A stretch of 64,000 bases of DNA from Umezawaea sp049997955. GTDB lineage: Bacteria; Actinomycetota; Actinomycetes; Mycobacteriales; Pseudonocardiaceae. Of this stretch, positions 33,448 through 44,083 are shown piece by piece. Location: assembly GCA_049997955.1 (NCBI GenBank), contig JAEBDY010000022.1, positions 1 to 64,000 of the forward strand, in the 5' to 3' direction. The position numbers were made by a program, and so were the translations under genes. Below the pieces are notes generated by a model. That model was given only the letters and a program-made list of their open reading frames with translations, did no database searches and had not been told where the DNA came from. How positions within the stretch are numbered: the stretch's first letter is position 1; each line of letters starts with the position of its first letter.

Positions 33448-36400
33448 CCGAGCAGGCTGCGCAGCGGCAGCGCTTCGGGCGCGCCGATCTCCGTGTACAG
33501 CTCCAACGCCCGCCGCCGCTGGTCGTCGGTGCCGCCCGCGTCACCCGCCAGTTGCAGCGCCCGAGCGTGCACGAGCCGCTGACCGGTGGCGGCGCTCAGG
33601 TCCACGGCCCGTGCCGCGCACTCCACGGCCCGCTGCCGGTCGCCCGTCTCCAGGTGCAGCCTGCCGAGCAGCACGAGCACGTCGACCTCGGCGATCCGCA
33701 GCCGGTAGGAGACGGCGCTGTCGAACGCGAGCGACGCGGACCGCGTCGCCTCGTCCAGCCGGTGCGCCGCGCGGTGCGCCTGCGCCATGCCCTTGCGGGC
33801 CGCGCAGATGCCCCACGGGTAGCTGGTCTCCTCGGCGATGCGCAGTGCCTCGGTGTGCTGCCGCAGCGACTCCTCGTGCTCGCCCAGCCCGTCGAGCGCT
33901 TCGCCGAGGACGTTGCGGGCGTCGCACACGCTCTTGAGGTTGCCGGACTCCTCGGCCAGCTCCAGCGCCTTCCGCGCCTCCTCGACGGCTTCCGCGCACC
34001 AGCCGCGCATCGTGTGCGCCTGCGCCAGGCCCTCGTGCGGCAGGTTCGCGAAGCTGCGGGCGGCGGCCTGGCTGTAGAGGACCCCCGCCCGTTCGAACAG
34101 CGCGGCGGCCCGGTCCGGGTGGCCCTGGAGGAGGTGCACCTCGCCGAGCGCGCGGTAGCTGTTCGCCTGCGTCATCCACGCGTCGAGCCGGTTGCCGACC
34201 TCCAGCGACCCCTCGAACGAGCTGGTCGCGCGGTCGAGCTGGCCGAGCAGCAGGTAGACGCCGCCGAGGTTGAGCAGCGCGATGCCCTCCTGCTGCGACG
34301 CGCCGATCTCGCGGGTGATCACCAGCGCGCGCTCCAGGTGGTGCGCGGCCTGCTCCAGTTCGCCGAGGTCGATGTAGACGGTGCCGACGTTCGACAGCAC
34401 GGCGGCGTTCGCGGCGGGGGCGGTGGCGCCGCGCTCCTGGATGGGGAACGTCCGCAGGTAGTAGTCGACGGCGACCCGGTGCTGGCCGATCGCCCAGTAG
34501 AGGGTGCCGAGCGAGGACAGCATCGCGACCTCGCCGACCTCGTCGCCGATCCGCTGCGCCACGGCGAGCCCGGCCTTCGCGGTCGCCAGCCACTCCACGG
34601 GCAGGCCCTGCACGTAGAAGTAGCGGCGCAGCGCGTCGGCCAGTTGCCAGCAGTCGGCGCCCACCTCCCGGTCGGCGGCGTGCACGACGAGCGCCACGAG
34701 GGTGGCCCGCTCAGCGTCGAGCCAGGCCAGGGCGTCGTCCGGGGCGCAGAACGTCTGCGGCGTCACGTCGGACTCGGTGGCCGCTCTCGGCAGCCGCATG
34801 AGCGTGTTCTTCAAGGCCTCGGTGGCGTTGTCGACCGAGCGGATCGCCCAGTCCAGCAGCCGCCGGAACGCCTGCCCGCTCTCCGCGGGGGAGTCCTCGA
34901 ACGCGAGCCGCTCGGCGGCGTAGTCCCGCAGCAGGTCGTGGAACTGGTAGCGGCCGGGCGCGTGGTTGTCGACCAGGTTCGCCGTCGCGAGCCGGTCCAG
35001 CCGTCTTCGGGCGTCCTGCGTGGTCAGCCCGCCGAGCGCCGCCGCCACGTCCGGGGTGATGTCGGTGCCCGGCGCGATGCTGAGCAGCCGGAACAGCTGC
35101 GCCAGCTCGGGTTTCAGCGCCGCGTAGGACAGGTCGAACGCGGCGTGCACGGCGGCGCGCTCGTCGCCCTCGACGGTCAGGGCGGCCAGCCGGTTGCCCG
35201 CCCGCAGCTCCTCCACGTAGGAGGCGATGGTGACCTCCGGGCGGCTCAACAGGTTCGCCGCGGCGATCCGCAGCGCGAGCGGCAGGTGCGCGCACAGCGC
35301 GGTCAGCTCGTCCGCGGCGGCGCTCTGCTCGTCGACGAGGTCCGCCCCGAGCATGCCGGAGAGCAGCGCCTTGGCCTCCTCGCCGTCCAGCACGTCGAGG
35401 CGCACGTTGCTCGCCGCGTGGCTGACGGCGAGCCCGCGCAGCGTGTCGCGGCTGGTCACCAGCACCGCGCAGCCGGGGGAACCGGGCAGCAGGGGCCGGA
35501 TCTGCTCGGCGTTGGCCGCGTTGTCCAGCACCAGCAGCACCTGCTGGTCGGTCATCCTGGACCGGAACATCGCCTCCTGCTCGTCCTGGTCCAGCGGCAC
35601 GGACTCGGGCGGCACGCCCAGCGCGCGCAGGAACCGGGGGAGCACGTCCACCGCGCTCAGCGGCGCGCCCCGCGCGTACCCGCGCAGGTTCACGTACAGC
35701 TGCCCGTCCGGGAAGTTCGCCCTGATCTTGTGCGCCGCGTGCACGGCCAGCGCGGTCTTGCCGACGCCCGGCGGGCCCGCGAGCGTCACGACCGGCACCC
35801 CCTGCGCGGTCCGCAGCAGCGCCTCTATCAACACGACGGCCTGCGCGCGGCCGACGAAGTCGCCGATGTCGGCGGGCAGCTGGGCGGGCACGACCCGGTC
35901 GCGCTTCGCCTGCGGCGCGGAGGTCTTCGCCAGGTCCAGCTCCGGCGCGCCCACGAGCACCTGCTGGTGCACGCGGCGCAGCTCGTCGCCGGGGTCGATG
36001 CCCAGCTCGTCCGCCAGCTGGTCGCGCACCCGCCGGTAGGCGCCGAGCGCGTCGCCCTGCCTGCCCGAGCGGTACAGGGCGAGCATCAGCTGCGCCCACA
36101 GCCGCTCCCGCAGCGAGTGCTCGGAGGTCAGCCGGGACAGCTCGGGGACCAGCTCGGCGTGCCGCCCCAGCTCCAGGTCCACGTCGACGCGCCGCTCGAC
36201 GGCGTGCAGCCGCTGCTCGACCAGCCGCGGCACCTCGTCGCGGTGCAGGATCTCCGACGGCACGTCCACCATCGCCGGGCCGCGCCACATCGCCAGCGCC
36301 GTCGTGAACAGGCCGGACGCGGCGGTCAGGTTGCCCAGCGACCGCTCCTGCTCGCCCTGCTCGACCAGGCCGCGGAACCGGACGACGTCGATGGTCTTCT

Positions 36401-36686
36401 CGTCCACGTCGACCAGGTAGCCGTCGGGCACGGTCCGGATCGGCACGTCCCGGCCGAGCACCTGCCGAAGCCGCATCACGTAGGTCTGGAGCGTGCCGCG
36501 GGCCCGCGCGGGCGGGTCGGCGCCCCACACGTGCTCGGCCAGCTCGTCCACCGACACGCCCGACCCGGCGCGCAGCAGCAGCGACACCAGGAGGGAGCGC
36601 TGGCGGCCCGCGCGCACCGGGACCGGCTCGCCGTCGACCAGCACCTGGAGCGGTCCGAGGAGGCGGAATTCGAGCTGCGAGCCCAT
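33444..36686 (-). CDS. AfsR/SARP-family transcriptional regulator
   Basis: A 1080-aa regulator. An OmpR-like winged helix (about 1-95) is followed by the bacterial transcriptional activator domain (about 98-245), the SARP pair. An NB-ARC ATPase module follows, with P-loop GPPGVGKT at 304-311 and Walker B-like VLLVLDNAAN, and then many tetratricopeptide repeats (about 690-1050). Such proteins integrate signals through the ATPase/TPR part and activate secondary metabolism or transport. ATG 36686 has a GGAGGAGG site; a GTG at 36713 would add nine residues. It diverges from the peptide transporter operon, an attractive target. Confidence 0.92.
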   Translation of the reverse strand: MGSQLEFRLLGPLQVLVDGEPVPVRAGRQRSLLVSLLLRAGSGVSVDELAEHVWGADPPARARGTLQTYVMRLRQVLGRDVPIRTVPDGYLVDVDEKTIDVVRFRGLVEQGEQERSLGNLTAASGLFTTALAMWRGPAMVDVPSEILHRDEVPRLVEQRLHAVERRVDVDLELGRHAELVPELSRLTSEHSLRERLWAQLMLALYRSGRQGDALGAYRRVRDQLADELGIDPGDELRRVHQQVLVGAPELDLAKTSAPQAKRDRVVPAQLPADIGDFVGRAQAVVLIEALLRTAQGVPVVTLAGPPGVGKTALAVHAAHKIRANFPDGQLYVNLRGYARGAPLSAVDVLPRFLRALGVPPESVPLDQDEQEAMFRSRMTDQQVLLVLDNAANAEQIRPLLPGSPGCAVLVTSRDTLRGLAVSHAASNVRLDVLDGEEAKALLSGMLGADLVDEQSAAADELTALCAHLPLALRIAAANLLSRPEVTIASYVEELRAGNRLAALTVEGDERAAVHAAFDLSYAALKPELAQLFRLLSIAPGTDITPDVAAALGGLTTQDARRRLDRLATANLVDNHAPGRYQFHDLLRDYAAERLAFEDSPAESGQAFRRLLDWAIRSVDNATEALKNTLMRLPRAATESDVTPQTFCAPDDALAWLDAERATLVALVVHAADREVGADCWQLADALRRYFYVQGLPVEWLATAKAGLAVAQRIGDEVGEVAMLSSLGTLYWAIGQHRVAVDYYLRTFPIQERGATAPAANAAVLSNVGTVYIDLGELEQAAHHLERALVITREIGASQQEGIALLNLGGVYLLLGQLDRATSSFEGSLEVGNRLDAWMTQANSYRALGEVHLLQGHPDRAAALFERAGVLYSQAAARSFANLPHEGLAQAHTMRGWCAEAVEEARKALELAEESGNLKSVCDARNVLGEALDGLGEHEESLRQHTEALRIAEETSYPWGICAARKGMAQAHRAAHRLDEATRSASLAFDSAVSYRLRIAEVDVLVLLGRLHLETGDRQRAVECAARAVDLSAATGQRLVHARALQLAGDAGGTDDQRRRALELYTEIGAPEALPLRSLLG

Positions 36687-36946
36687 CCGCGACCTCCTCC
36701 GCCCGTGTTCCACGTCTCCACGCCGGGTGCGGCCCCGTGCGCCGACCCGACCTGTCCGTTGTACAGCCTAGGAGAGCGCTCACCGGATCGTCGGTGGTCA
36801 CGTTGGGTCAGCGCGCGTGCGCCGGACGTACGACAATGGCCCCCACGTGGCCGTATCGTGACCTGCGCGGTTCCGGAAGGGGAACTTGCAACGGTTAGGG
36901 TCGGCGACCACACAGTGAGATCGTCGGATTCACCAAGGGGTGTTTG

Positions 36947-38629
36947 ATGCTTCAATCCCGAACGGCTCGGAGCCGTTGGCTGGCCGCGATCGGCCTGGTC
37001 GGCGTCTCCGCGCTCGCCTTGTCCGCCTGCGCTCAATCCGAGCGCCAGACCGACAACACCGGATCCGGCAAAGTGGGTGGCACCTTCACCTTCGGTGCCG
37101 CCGGCGCGCCGAAGTTGTTCGACCCGTTCTACGCCACGGACGGCGAGACGTTCCGCGTCGCGCGCCAGATGTTCGAGGGGTTGACCTCCTTCAAGCCCGG
37201 CACGGCCGAGCCCGCTCCCGAGCTGGCGGAGAGCTGGACGCCCAGCTCCGACGGTCTCACCTGGACCTTCAAGCTGAAGCAGAACGTCAAGTTCCACGAC
37301 GGCTCGGCGTTCGACGCCGCGGCCGTCTGCGCGAACTTCGACCGCTGGTACAACCAGAAGGGCGCGGGCACGTCCGACGCCGTGTCCCAGTACTACGTGG
37401 ACAACTTCGGCGGTTTCGCCGACGGCGCCAAGCCCTCCCTGTACAAGTCGTGCAGCGCGAAGGACGGCAGCACCGCCGAGGTCGTGCTGACCTCGGTCAC
37501 GTCGAAGTTCCCGGACATCCTGGGCCTGCCCTCGTTCTCCATGCAGAGCCCGACGGCGCTCAAGCAGTACGACGCCGACAACGTGCAGGCGCAGGGCGAC
37601 AGCTTCGTCTTCCCCGCGTACGCCACGGAGCACCCGACCGGCACCGGTCCGTTCAAGTTCGGCGCGTACGACAAGGCCAACAACACGGTCGAGCTCGTCC
37701 GCAACGACGACTACCACGGCACCAAGGCGAAGCTGGACAAGGTCGTCTTCCGGATCATCCCGGACGAGACCGCCCGCAAGCAGGCGCTGCAGTCCGGTGA
37801 CATCGACGGCTACGACTTCCCGGCCGCCGCCGACTGGGACGGTCTCAAGAAGGCCGGCTTCAACGTCGCCATCCGCCCGGCGTTCAACGTCATGTACTTC
37901 GGCATCAACCAGTCCGCCAACCCGGCGCTGAAGGACCTGAAGGTCCGCCAGGCGCTGGCCCACGCGATCAACCGCGACCAGCTGGTCAAGTCGCAGCTGC
38001 CCGAGGGCGCGAAGGTCGCGGACGAGTTCATCCCGGAGACCGTCGGCGGCTACACCAAGGACGTCACCAAGTACGAGTACAGCGTCGACAAGGCCAAGGC
38101 GCTGCTCGCCGAGGCAGGCGCGTCCGACCTGACGCTGAAGTTCTACTGGCCCAGTGAGGTCACCCGCCCGTACATGCCCAGCCCGAAGGACATCTACGGC
38201 GCCATCGCCGCGGACCTGGAGAAGGCGGGCATCAAGGTCGAGGCCATCACCAAGCCGTGGAACGGCGGTTACCTCACCGACGTCGACCAGAAGGTGCCGG
38301 ACGTCTTCCTGCTCGGCTGGACCGGTGACACCGGTTCCGCGGACAACTGGATCGGCACGTTCTTCGGCAACCCGGAGAACCGCTTCAGCACCGGCTCCTC
38401 GCCGTGGGGCGCCACCCTCGCGGGCGACCTGAAGAAGGCCGACGCCATCCCGGACCGCGACCAGCGGCTCAAGGCGTACGAGGCCCTCAACAAGCAGATC
38501 ATGGGCGAGTACCTCCCCGCCGTCCCGATCTCGCACTCGCCGCCCGCGCTGGTGCTCAAGTCGGACATCAAGGGCATCACGCCCAGTCCTCTCACCGACG
38601 AGAAGTTCGGCCCCGCCAGCAAGGGCTGA
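36947..38629 (+). CDS. Peptide ABC transporter substrate-binding lipoprotein
   Basis: A 560-aa solute-binding protein of family 5 (DppA/OppA). A signal peptide ends in the lipobox LSAC with lipidated C28. The mature part has the family signature pattern VRQALAHAINRDQLV and the common LVRNDDYHGTKAKLDKVVFRIIPDETAR. It captures oligopeptides or similar compounds outside the membrane and delivers them to the permeases that follow. ATG 36947 after AAGGGG was preferred to the TTG at 36944. It is first gene of a five-gene operon. Confidence 0.92.
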   Translation: MLQSRTARSRWLAAIGLVGVSALALSACAQSERQTDNTGSGKVGGTFTFGAAGAPKLFDPFYATDGETFRVARQMFEGLTSFKPGTAEPAPELAESWTPSSDGLTWTFKLKQNVKFHDGSAFDAAAVCANFDRWYNQKGAGTSDAVSQYYVDNFGGFADGAKPSLYKSCSAKDGSTAEVVLTSVTSKFPDILGLPSFSMQSPTALKQYDADNVQAQGDSFVFPAYATEHPTGTGPFKFGAYDKANNTVELVRNDDYHGTKAKLDKVVFRIIPDETARKQALQSGDIDGYDFPAAADWDGLKKAGFNVAIRPAFNVMYFGINQSANPALKDLKVRQALAHAINRDQLVKSQLPEGAKVADEFIPETVGGYTKDVTKYEYSVDKAKALLAEAGASDLTLKFYWPSEVTRPYMPSPKDIYGAIAADLEKAGIKVEAITKPWNGGYLTDVDQKVPDVFLLGWTGDTGSADNWIGTFFGNPENRFSTGSSPWGATLAGDLKKADAIPDRDQRLKAYEALNKQIMGEYLPAVPISHSPPALVLKSDIKGITPSPLTDEKFGPASKG

Positions 38630-38681
38630 GCCGAAACCCACCGTCGGAGAGAACAACTAGAGAGAACAACGGGGTAGGTAC

Positions 38682-39686
38682 GTGCTCCGCTACACCGTAA
38701 GGCGGCTCATCCAGCTGCTCGGCGTGGTGCTGGTGCTCTCGTTGCTCGTCTTCGCGTGGTTGCGCGCACTCCCAGGAGGGCCGGCTTCGGCCCTCCTGGG
38801 GGACCGCGGGACCGACGAGTCGCGGGCGGCGTTGGAGAAGCAACTCGGTCTCGACCAGCCGCTTTTCGTCCAGTACTTCAAGTTCCTCGGCCGAGCCCTG
38901 TCCGGCAACTTCGGCAACTCGACCGGTGTCCAGCCCGGCGACTCCGTGGTCGACATCTTCGTCCAGCGGTTCCCGGCCACCCTCGAACTCAGCGTCTTCG
39001 CGATCATCCTCGCGGTGATCGTCGGCATTCCGCTCGGCTACGTCGCGGCCAAGCGCCGCGGCACCTGGTTCGACAACCTCAGCGTCGGCGGATCCCTGAT
39101 CGGCGTCGCCGTCCCGGTCTTCTTCCTCGCCTTCGTGCTGAAGGAAGTCCTCGCCTCCAAGCTCGGCCTCCCGTCGGTCGGCAGGCAGGACGCCATCGGG
39201 GCCACGCGGATCACCGGCTTCTTCGTCCTCGACGGCGTCCTCACGCAGGAGTGGGACGCGGCCTGGAACGCGCTCAAGCACCTGTTCCTGCCCGCCATCG
39301 CGCTCGCCACGATCCCGTTCGCGGTGATCTTCCGCATCACCAGGGCCGCCGTGCTCGACGTGATGGACGAGGACTACGTGCGGACGGCCGAGGCCAAGGG
39401 CCTCACCGCGCAGCTCGTGCGCCGTCGCCACGTGCTGCGCAACGCGATGCTCCCGGTGGTCACCACCATCGGTCTGCAGATCGGCGCGCTGCTCGCGGGC
39501 GCCGTGCTGACCGAGAAGGTGTTCGCCTTCCCAGGGGTCGGCGAGGCGCTCGCGCTCGGGTTCGAGCGGCGCGACTACCCGGTCCTGCAGATGCTCATCA
39601 TGGTCGCCGCGATCGTGTACGTGGTCGTCAACCTCCTGGTCGACCTGTCCTACGCGCTGATCGACCCGCGGATCAGGACGAGGTAG
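38682..39686 (+). CDS. Peptide ABC transporter permease (DppB type)
   Basis: A 334-aa inner-membrane permease starting LRYTVRRLIQLLGVVLVLSL, the typical DppB N-terminus. It has about six transmembrane helices and the binding-protein-dependent transport motif VRTAEAKGLTAQLVRRRHVL that docks the ATPases. It would pair with the next permease to form the channel. An 11-base duplication (GAGAGAACAAC) lies in the short gap before it. Confidence 0.93.
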   Translation: MLRYTVRRLIQLLGVVLVLSLLVFAWLRALPGGPASALLGDRGTDESRAALEKQLGLDQPLFVQYFKFLGRALSGNFGNSTGVQPGDSVVDIFVQRFPATLELSVFAIILAVIVGIPLGYVAAKRRGTWFDNLSVGGSLIGVAVPVFFLAFVLKEVLASKLGLPSVGRQDAIGATRITGFFVLDGVLTQEWDAAWNALKHLFLPAIALATIPFAVIFRITRAAVLDVMDEDYVRTAEAKGLTAQLVRRRHVLRNAMLPVVTTIGLQIGALLAGAVLTEKVFAFPGVGEALALGFERRDYPVLQMLIMVAAIVYVVVNLLVDLSYALIDPRIRTR

Positions 39687-39690
39687 CGCC

Positions 39691-40623
39691 ATGGCCATCG
39701 GAACCAAGAAGGAGCGCATCGACTCGCTCGCCGAGTCGACCGCCGACGACTCCGGGATCAGCCTCGCGGCCAGCGCGTGGAAGCGCCTGCGCCGCAGCCC
39801 GGTGTTCCTGTTCGGCTCGTTCATCATCATCGCCTTCGTCATCATCGCGATCATCGCGCCGTGGATCGCGCCGCACGACCCGTCCGCCAGGGACCTGGCG
39901 GACCAGGTCATCAAGGCGCGCAACCAGATCCCGGAGCCGCAGCCCGGTCACCCGCTCGGCGGTGACCTCCAGGGCCGCGACTTCCTGTCGCGCCTGCTCG
40001 TCGGCGCCCAGCAGACGCTGCTCGTCGGTGTGTTCGCGACGCTGATCGGCCTCGTCGGCGGTCTCGCGCTGGGCACGCTCGCGGGTGCGTTCGGCGGCTG
40101 GGTCGACTCGCTGGTCATGCGGATCGTCGACGTCATGCTGTCGATCCCGCAGCTGCTGCTGGCCTTCGGCATCGGAGCGCTGTTCGCGAAACCCAACCTG
40201 TTCACCGTCATCCTGGCGGTGTCGATCGTGCAGATCCCGGTGTTCGCCCGGCTGCTGCGCGGTTCGATGCTGGCGCAGCGCGACAGCGACCACGTCCTGG
40301 CGGCGACGTCGCTGGGCGTGAAGCCGGGGGCGATCGTGTTCCGGCACATGCTGCCGAACTCGCTCGGCCCGGTGATCGTGCAGTCCACGCTGGTGCTGGC
40401 GACGTCGATCATCGACGCCGCCGCGCTGTCGTTCCTCGGCCTCGGCAACCCGGACGACCGGATCCCCGAGTGGGGCCAGATGCTCGGCGGCGCCCAGACC
40501 GTGATCGACACGCACCCGCAGCTGGCGTTCTGGCCCGCGGGCTGCATCATCGCCATCGCGCTGGGCTTCACGCTCGTCGGCGAGTCCCTGCGCGACGCCC
40601 TCGACCCGAAGAACAGGCGGTGA
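39691..40623 (+). CDS. Peptide ABC transporter permease (DppC type)
   Basis: A 310-aa inner-membrane permease. It has an N-terminal cytoplasmic segment, a first helix (FLFGSFIIIAFVIIAIIAPW), the OppC-like HPLGGDLQGRDFLSRLLVGA loop, four further helices, and the ATPase-docking motif LAATSLGVKPGAIVFRHMLP. The stop overlaps the GTG of the first ATPase by 4 nt. Confidence 0.93.
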   Translation: MAIGTKKERIDSLAESTADDSGISLAASAWKRLRRSPVFLFGSFIIIAFVIIAIIAPWIAPHDPSARDLADQVIKARNQIPEPQPGHPLGGDLQGRDFLSRLLVGAQQTLLVGVFATLIGLVGGLALGTLAGAFGGWVDSLVMRIVDVMLSIPQLLLAFGIGALFAKPNLFTVILAVSIVQIPVFARLLRGSMLAQRDSDHVLAATSLGVKPGAIVFRHMLPNSLGPVIVQSTLVLATSIIDAAALSFLGLGNPDDRIPEWGQMLGGAQTVIDTHPQLAFWPAGCIIAIALGFTLVGESLRDALDPKNRR

Positions 40624-41620
40624 GCCCGGTGGCACTACTGGAAGTTCGTGACCTCACCGTGGAGTTCCACCGCAAGGGCGAGCAGCCCTTCACCGCGGTG
40701 GACCGCGTGAGCTTCGACGTCGAACCGGGCCAGACCGTCGGCCTGGTCGGCGAGTCCGGCTGCGGCAAGTCCGTCACCTCGCTCGCGATCATGGGCCTGC
40801 TGCCCAAGCGCGGCGCGAAGGTCACCGGCACGGTGAACTTCGAGGGCACGGACCTGCTCACGTTGTCGGACAAGCAGTTGCGCGACAAGCGCGGCCGCGA
40901 CCTCGGCATGGTGTTCCAGGACCCGCTGTCGTCGTTGAACCCGGTCATCCCGATCGGCCTCCAGGTCACCGAGGTGCTGGAACGGCACCAGGGCCTGAGC
41001 CGCAAGAAGGCCATGGTCGAGGCGGCGGACCTGCTGGACAAGGTCGGCATCCCGGACCCGACGCGCAGGCTGACGGAGTACCCGCACCAGCTGTCCGGCG
41101 GTATGCGGCAGCGCGCGCTCATCGCGATCGCGTTGGCGTGCAAGCCGAGGCTGCTCATCGCGGACGAGCCGACGACCGCGCTGGACGTCACCATCCAGGC
41201 CCAGATCCTGGCCCTCCTCAAAGGACTGGTCCAGGACCTCGGCACGGCACTGGTGATGATCACGCACGACCTGGGCGTCGTGGCCGGGCTTTGCGACGAG
41301 GTGAACGTCCTCTACGGCGGTCGCGTGGTGGAGAAGGCGCAGCGGCACGAGCTGTTCGCCCAGCCCCGCCACCCGTACACGTACGGCCTGCTCGCCTCGA
41401 TCCCGAGGTTGGACGCCCCCAGGGGCGAGCGGCTGAACCCGATCCAGGGTTCGGTCGCGGACAACATCCCGTGGGACCACGCGTGCGCGTTCGCGCCGCG
41501 CTGCCCCAACGCGCTGGACGTGTGCCGCGAGGTGACGCCCGTGCAGGAGGACATCGGTGGCGGCAGGCTGTTGCGCTGCCACAACCCCGTTCAGCCCGAG
41601 GTGCCGCAGGAGGTGTCGGC

Positions 41621-41624
<4 letters not shown>
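40620..41624 (+). CDS. Peptide ABC transporter ATPase (DppD type)
   Basis: A 334-aa ATPase with Walker A GESGCGKS, the Q-loop in FQDPLSSLNP, signature LSGGMRQRALIAIALA, Walker B LLIADEPTTALD and switch His in MITHDLG. The C-terminal oligopeptide/dipeptide domain carries the cysteine pattern HACAFAPRCPNALDVC, probably an iron-sulfur or metal site as in DppD. The GTG at 40620 overlaps the dppC-type stop; a GTG at 40629 is possible. Confidence 0.93.
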
Positions 41625-42724
<1,100 letters not shown>

Positions 42725-42795
42725 AGCCGAAGGCTTCGGAACGCAACCTCGCGGCGCAACCCGACTGCGCGACCGCGGCGCAACGAGACCCACCA

Positions 42796-42828
42796 GGTGC
42801 CCCCGGAGCCATTGGCTCCGGGGGCACC
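42796..42828. terminator. Terminator of peptide transporter operon
   Basis: A perfect 15-bp stem GGTGCCCCCGGAGCC/GGCTCCGGGGGCACC with loop ATT, between convergent genes. Confidence 0.9.
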
Positions 42829-42835
42829 CGCCTTC

Positions 42836-43390
42836 TCAGGCAGGCCACCGAGGCGACCGCCCCAACCGGCCCACCAACCGATCCGTCACCGAAGCCCCTG
42901 CACCCACAGCCACGGGCGGCGCGAACGCCGAAATCCCGGTCGGGTACCGCTCGGCGATCCGCAGCGCCGCTTCGCCCATCCCCGCCTCGAACGAGCACTC
43001 CCGCCCCAGCGCTCGGGCCAGGTCCCACGCGTGGACCAGGTTGTCCACGAAGTGCGCGGCCACCAACGTCCGCCCGCTCTGCTGCCCGAATCCGGGGAAC
43101 TCCACTTCCCGGTCCAGCATCCCGGCGCTGTCGAAGGCGACCCAGGCCTCTTCCACCGCCGTCCTGTACACCCCGAGCGGGTCCGCGCCGAGGTCGCGGG
43201 TGAGCCCGTCCACGGGCAGTCCCCGTGCCCCGGCCGTGAACGACAGCGTCGAGTCCACCTGGTGCTGCACCAACTCCCGCACCGTCCACTCGGCGCACGG
43301 CGTGGCCATCCTCAGCTCTTCCGCTTCGAGCCCGCCGATCAGCTCGACGTTCAACTCGCAAGCCCGACGATCCAGGTCCAGCAGATCCAC
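42836..43390 (-). CDS. TIGR03086-family metal-binding protein
   Basis: A 184-aa protein of the DinB/mycothiol-dependent maleylpyruvate isomerase-like fold. It has the TIGR03086 pattern MATPCAEWTVRELVQH near residue 28 and later HFVDNLVHAWDLARALG, whose histidines would bind a metal. Members use mycothiol or act in poorly known detoxification. It diverges from a TetR gene over an 81-bp region holding a palindromic operator, so it is very likely the repressor's target. Confidence 0.82.
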   Translation of the reverse strand: MDLLDLDRRACELNVELIGGLEAEELRMATPCAEWTVRELVQHQVDSTLSFTAGARGLPVDGLTRDLGADPLGVYRTAVEEAWVAFDSAGMLDREVEFPGFGQQSGRTLVAAHFVDNLVHAWDLARALGRECSFEAGMGEAALRIAERYPTGISAFAPPVAVGAGASVTDRLVGRLGRSPRWPA

Positions 43391-43412
43391 GACCGACCCC
43401 CATCAAGTAACT

Positions 43413-43428
43413 GTACGAACGGTCGTAC
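43413..43428. promoter_or_regulatory. TetR-type operator
   Basis: A perfect palindrome GTACGA-ACGG-TCGTAC, placed between the divergent TIGR03086 and TetR genes. The position and symmetry fit a site bound by the adjacent repressor, controlling both genes. Confidence 0.7.
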
Positions 43429-43471
43429 TATTATCTTCGCAGGGGGAGCTGTCAAGCAGGGGAGAGCTACC

Positions 43472-44083
43472 GTGAACGCCGTGGCACACGTGGACGGCAG
43501 GCTGGAACGCGGCGAGCAGACCCGACGGCTGATCCTCAAGAAGGCAGCCGACATCGCCTCCGTGGAAGGCCTCGAAGGCCTCTCCATCGGCCGCCTGGCC
43601 ACCGAGCTGGAGATCAGCAAGAGCGGGGTCTTCGCCCACTTCGGCTCCAAGGAGGAACTCCAGCTGGCCACGATCCGCGCGGCGAAGAAGATCTTCATCG
43701 ACGAGGTCGTCGAGCCCGCGTTCCGGGAGCCCGCCGGACTCCGGAGGCTCCAGGCCCTGTGCGAGGGCTGGCTCGACTACTCGGAGCGCCGCACGTTCCC
43801 CGGCGGCTGCTTCTTCGCCGCCGTGCAGCCGGAGTTCGGTTCACGCCCCGGCCGGGTGCGGGACTCCATCGCCGAAGCGGGCACCAGGTGGACCGCCCTG
43901 GTCCAGGACTCCGCCGCGGAGTCCGACCTGACCGCGGACCCGGCCCAACTGGCGTTCGAGATCATCGCCTTCCTGGAGGCGGCCAACGTCCAGTCGGTCC
44001 TCCACGACGCCCCCGGCTCCTACGACCGGGCCCGCACCGCCGTGCGCGCCCGGCTGGACCAGGTCACGCCGCGACGGCCGTAG
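43472..44083 (+). CDS. TetR/AcrR-family transcriptional regulator
   Basis: A 203-aa repressor. The N-terminal helix-turn-helix (about 12-58) reads TRRLILKKAADIASVEG and LSIGRLATELEISKSGVFAH. The ligand domain matches the TetR C-terminal family with GCFFAAVQPEFGSRPGRVRD. GTG 43472 follows a GGGGAGAG site. It likely binds the palindrome at 43413-43428. Its last 20 bases overlap the convergent DedA gene. Confidence 0.88.
   Translation: MNAVAHVDGRLERGEQTRRLILKKAADIASVEGLEGLSIGRLATELEISKSGVFAHFGSKEELQLATIRAAKKIFIDEVVEPAFREPAGLRRLQALCEGWLDYSERRTFPGGCFFAAVQPEFGSRPGRVRDSIAEAGTRWTALVQDSAAESDLTADPAQLAFEIIAFLEAANVQSVLHDAPGSYDRARTAVRARLDQVTPRRP

Noticed and set aside
27202..36946. A secondary-metabolite cluster around the exporter and AfsR-type regulator
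   Set aside because: No synthase, tailoring or carrier genes are present; the peptide importer is an ordinary nutrient-uptake operon.
33204..36947. A very long open frame on the plus strand opposite the AfsR-type gene
   Set aside because: It is low-complexity Arg/Gly/Ala/Val-rich antisense of a clear regulator gene. High G+C makes such frames common, and the same holds opposite dnaX, the fibronectin paralogues and leuA.
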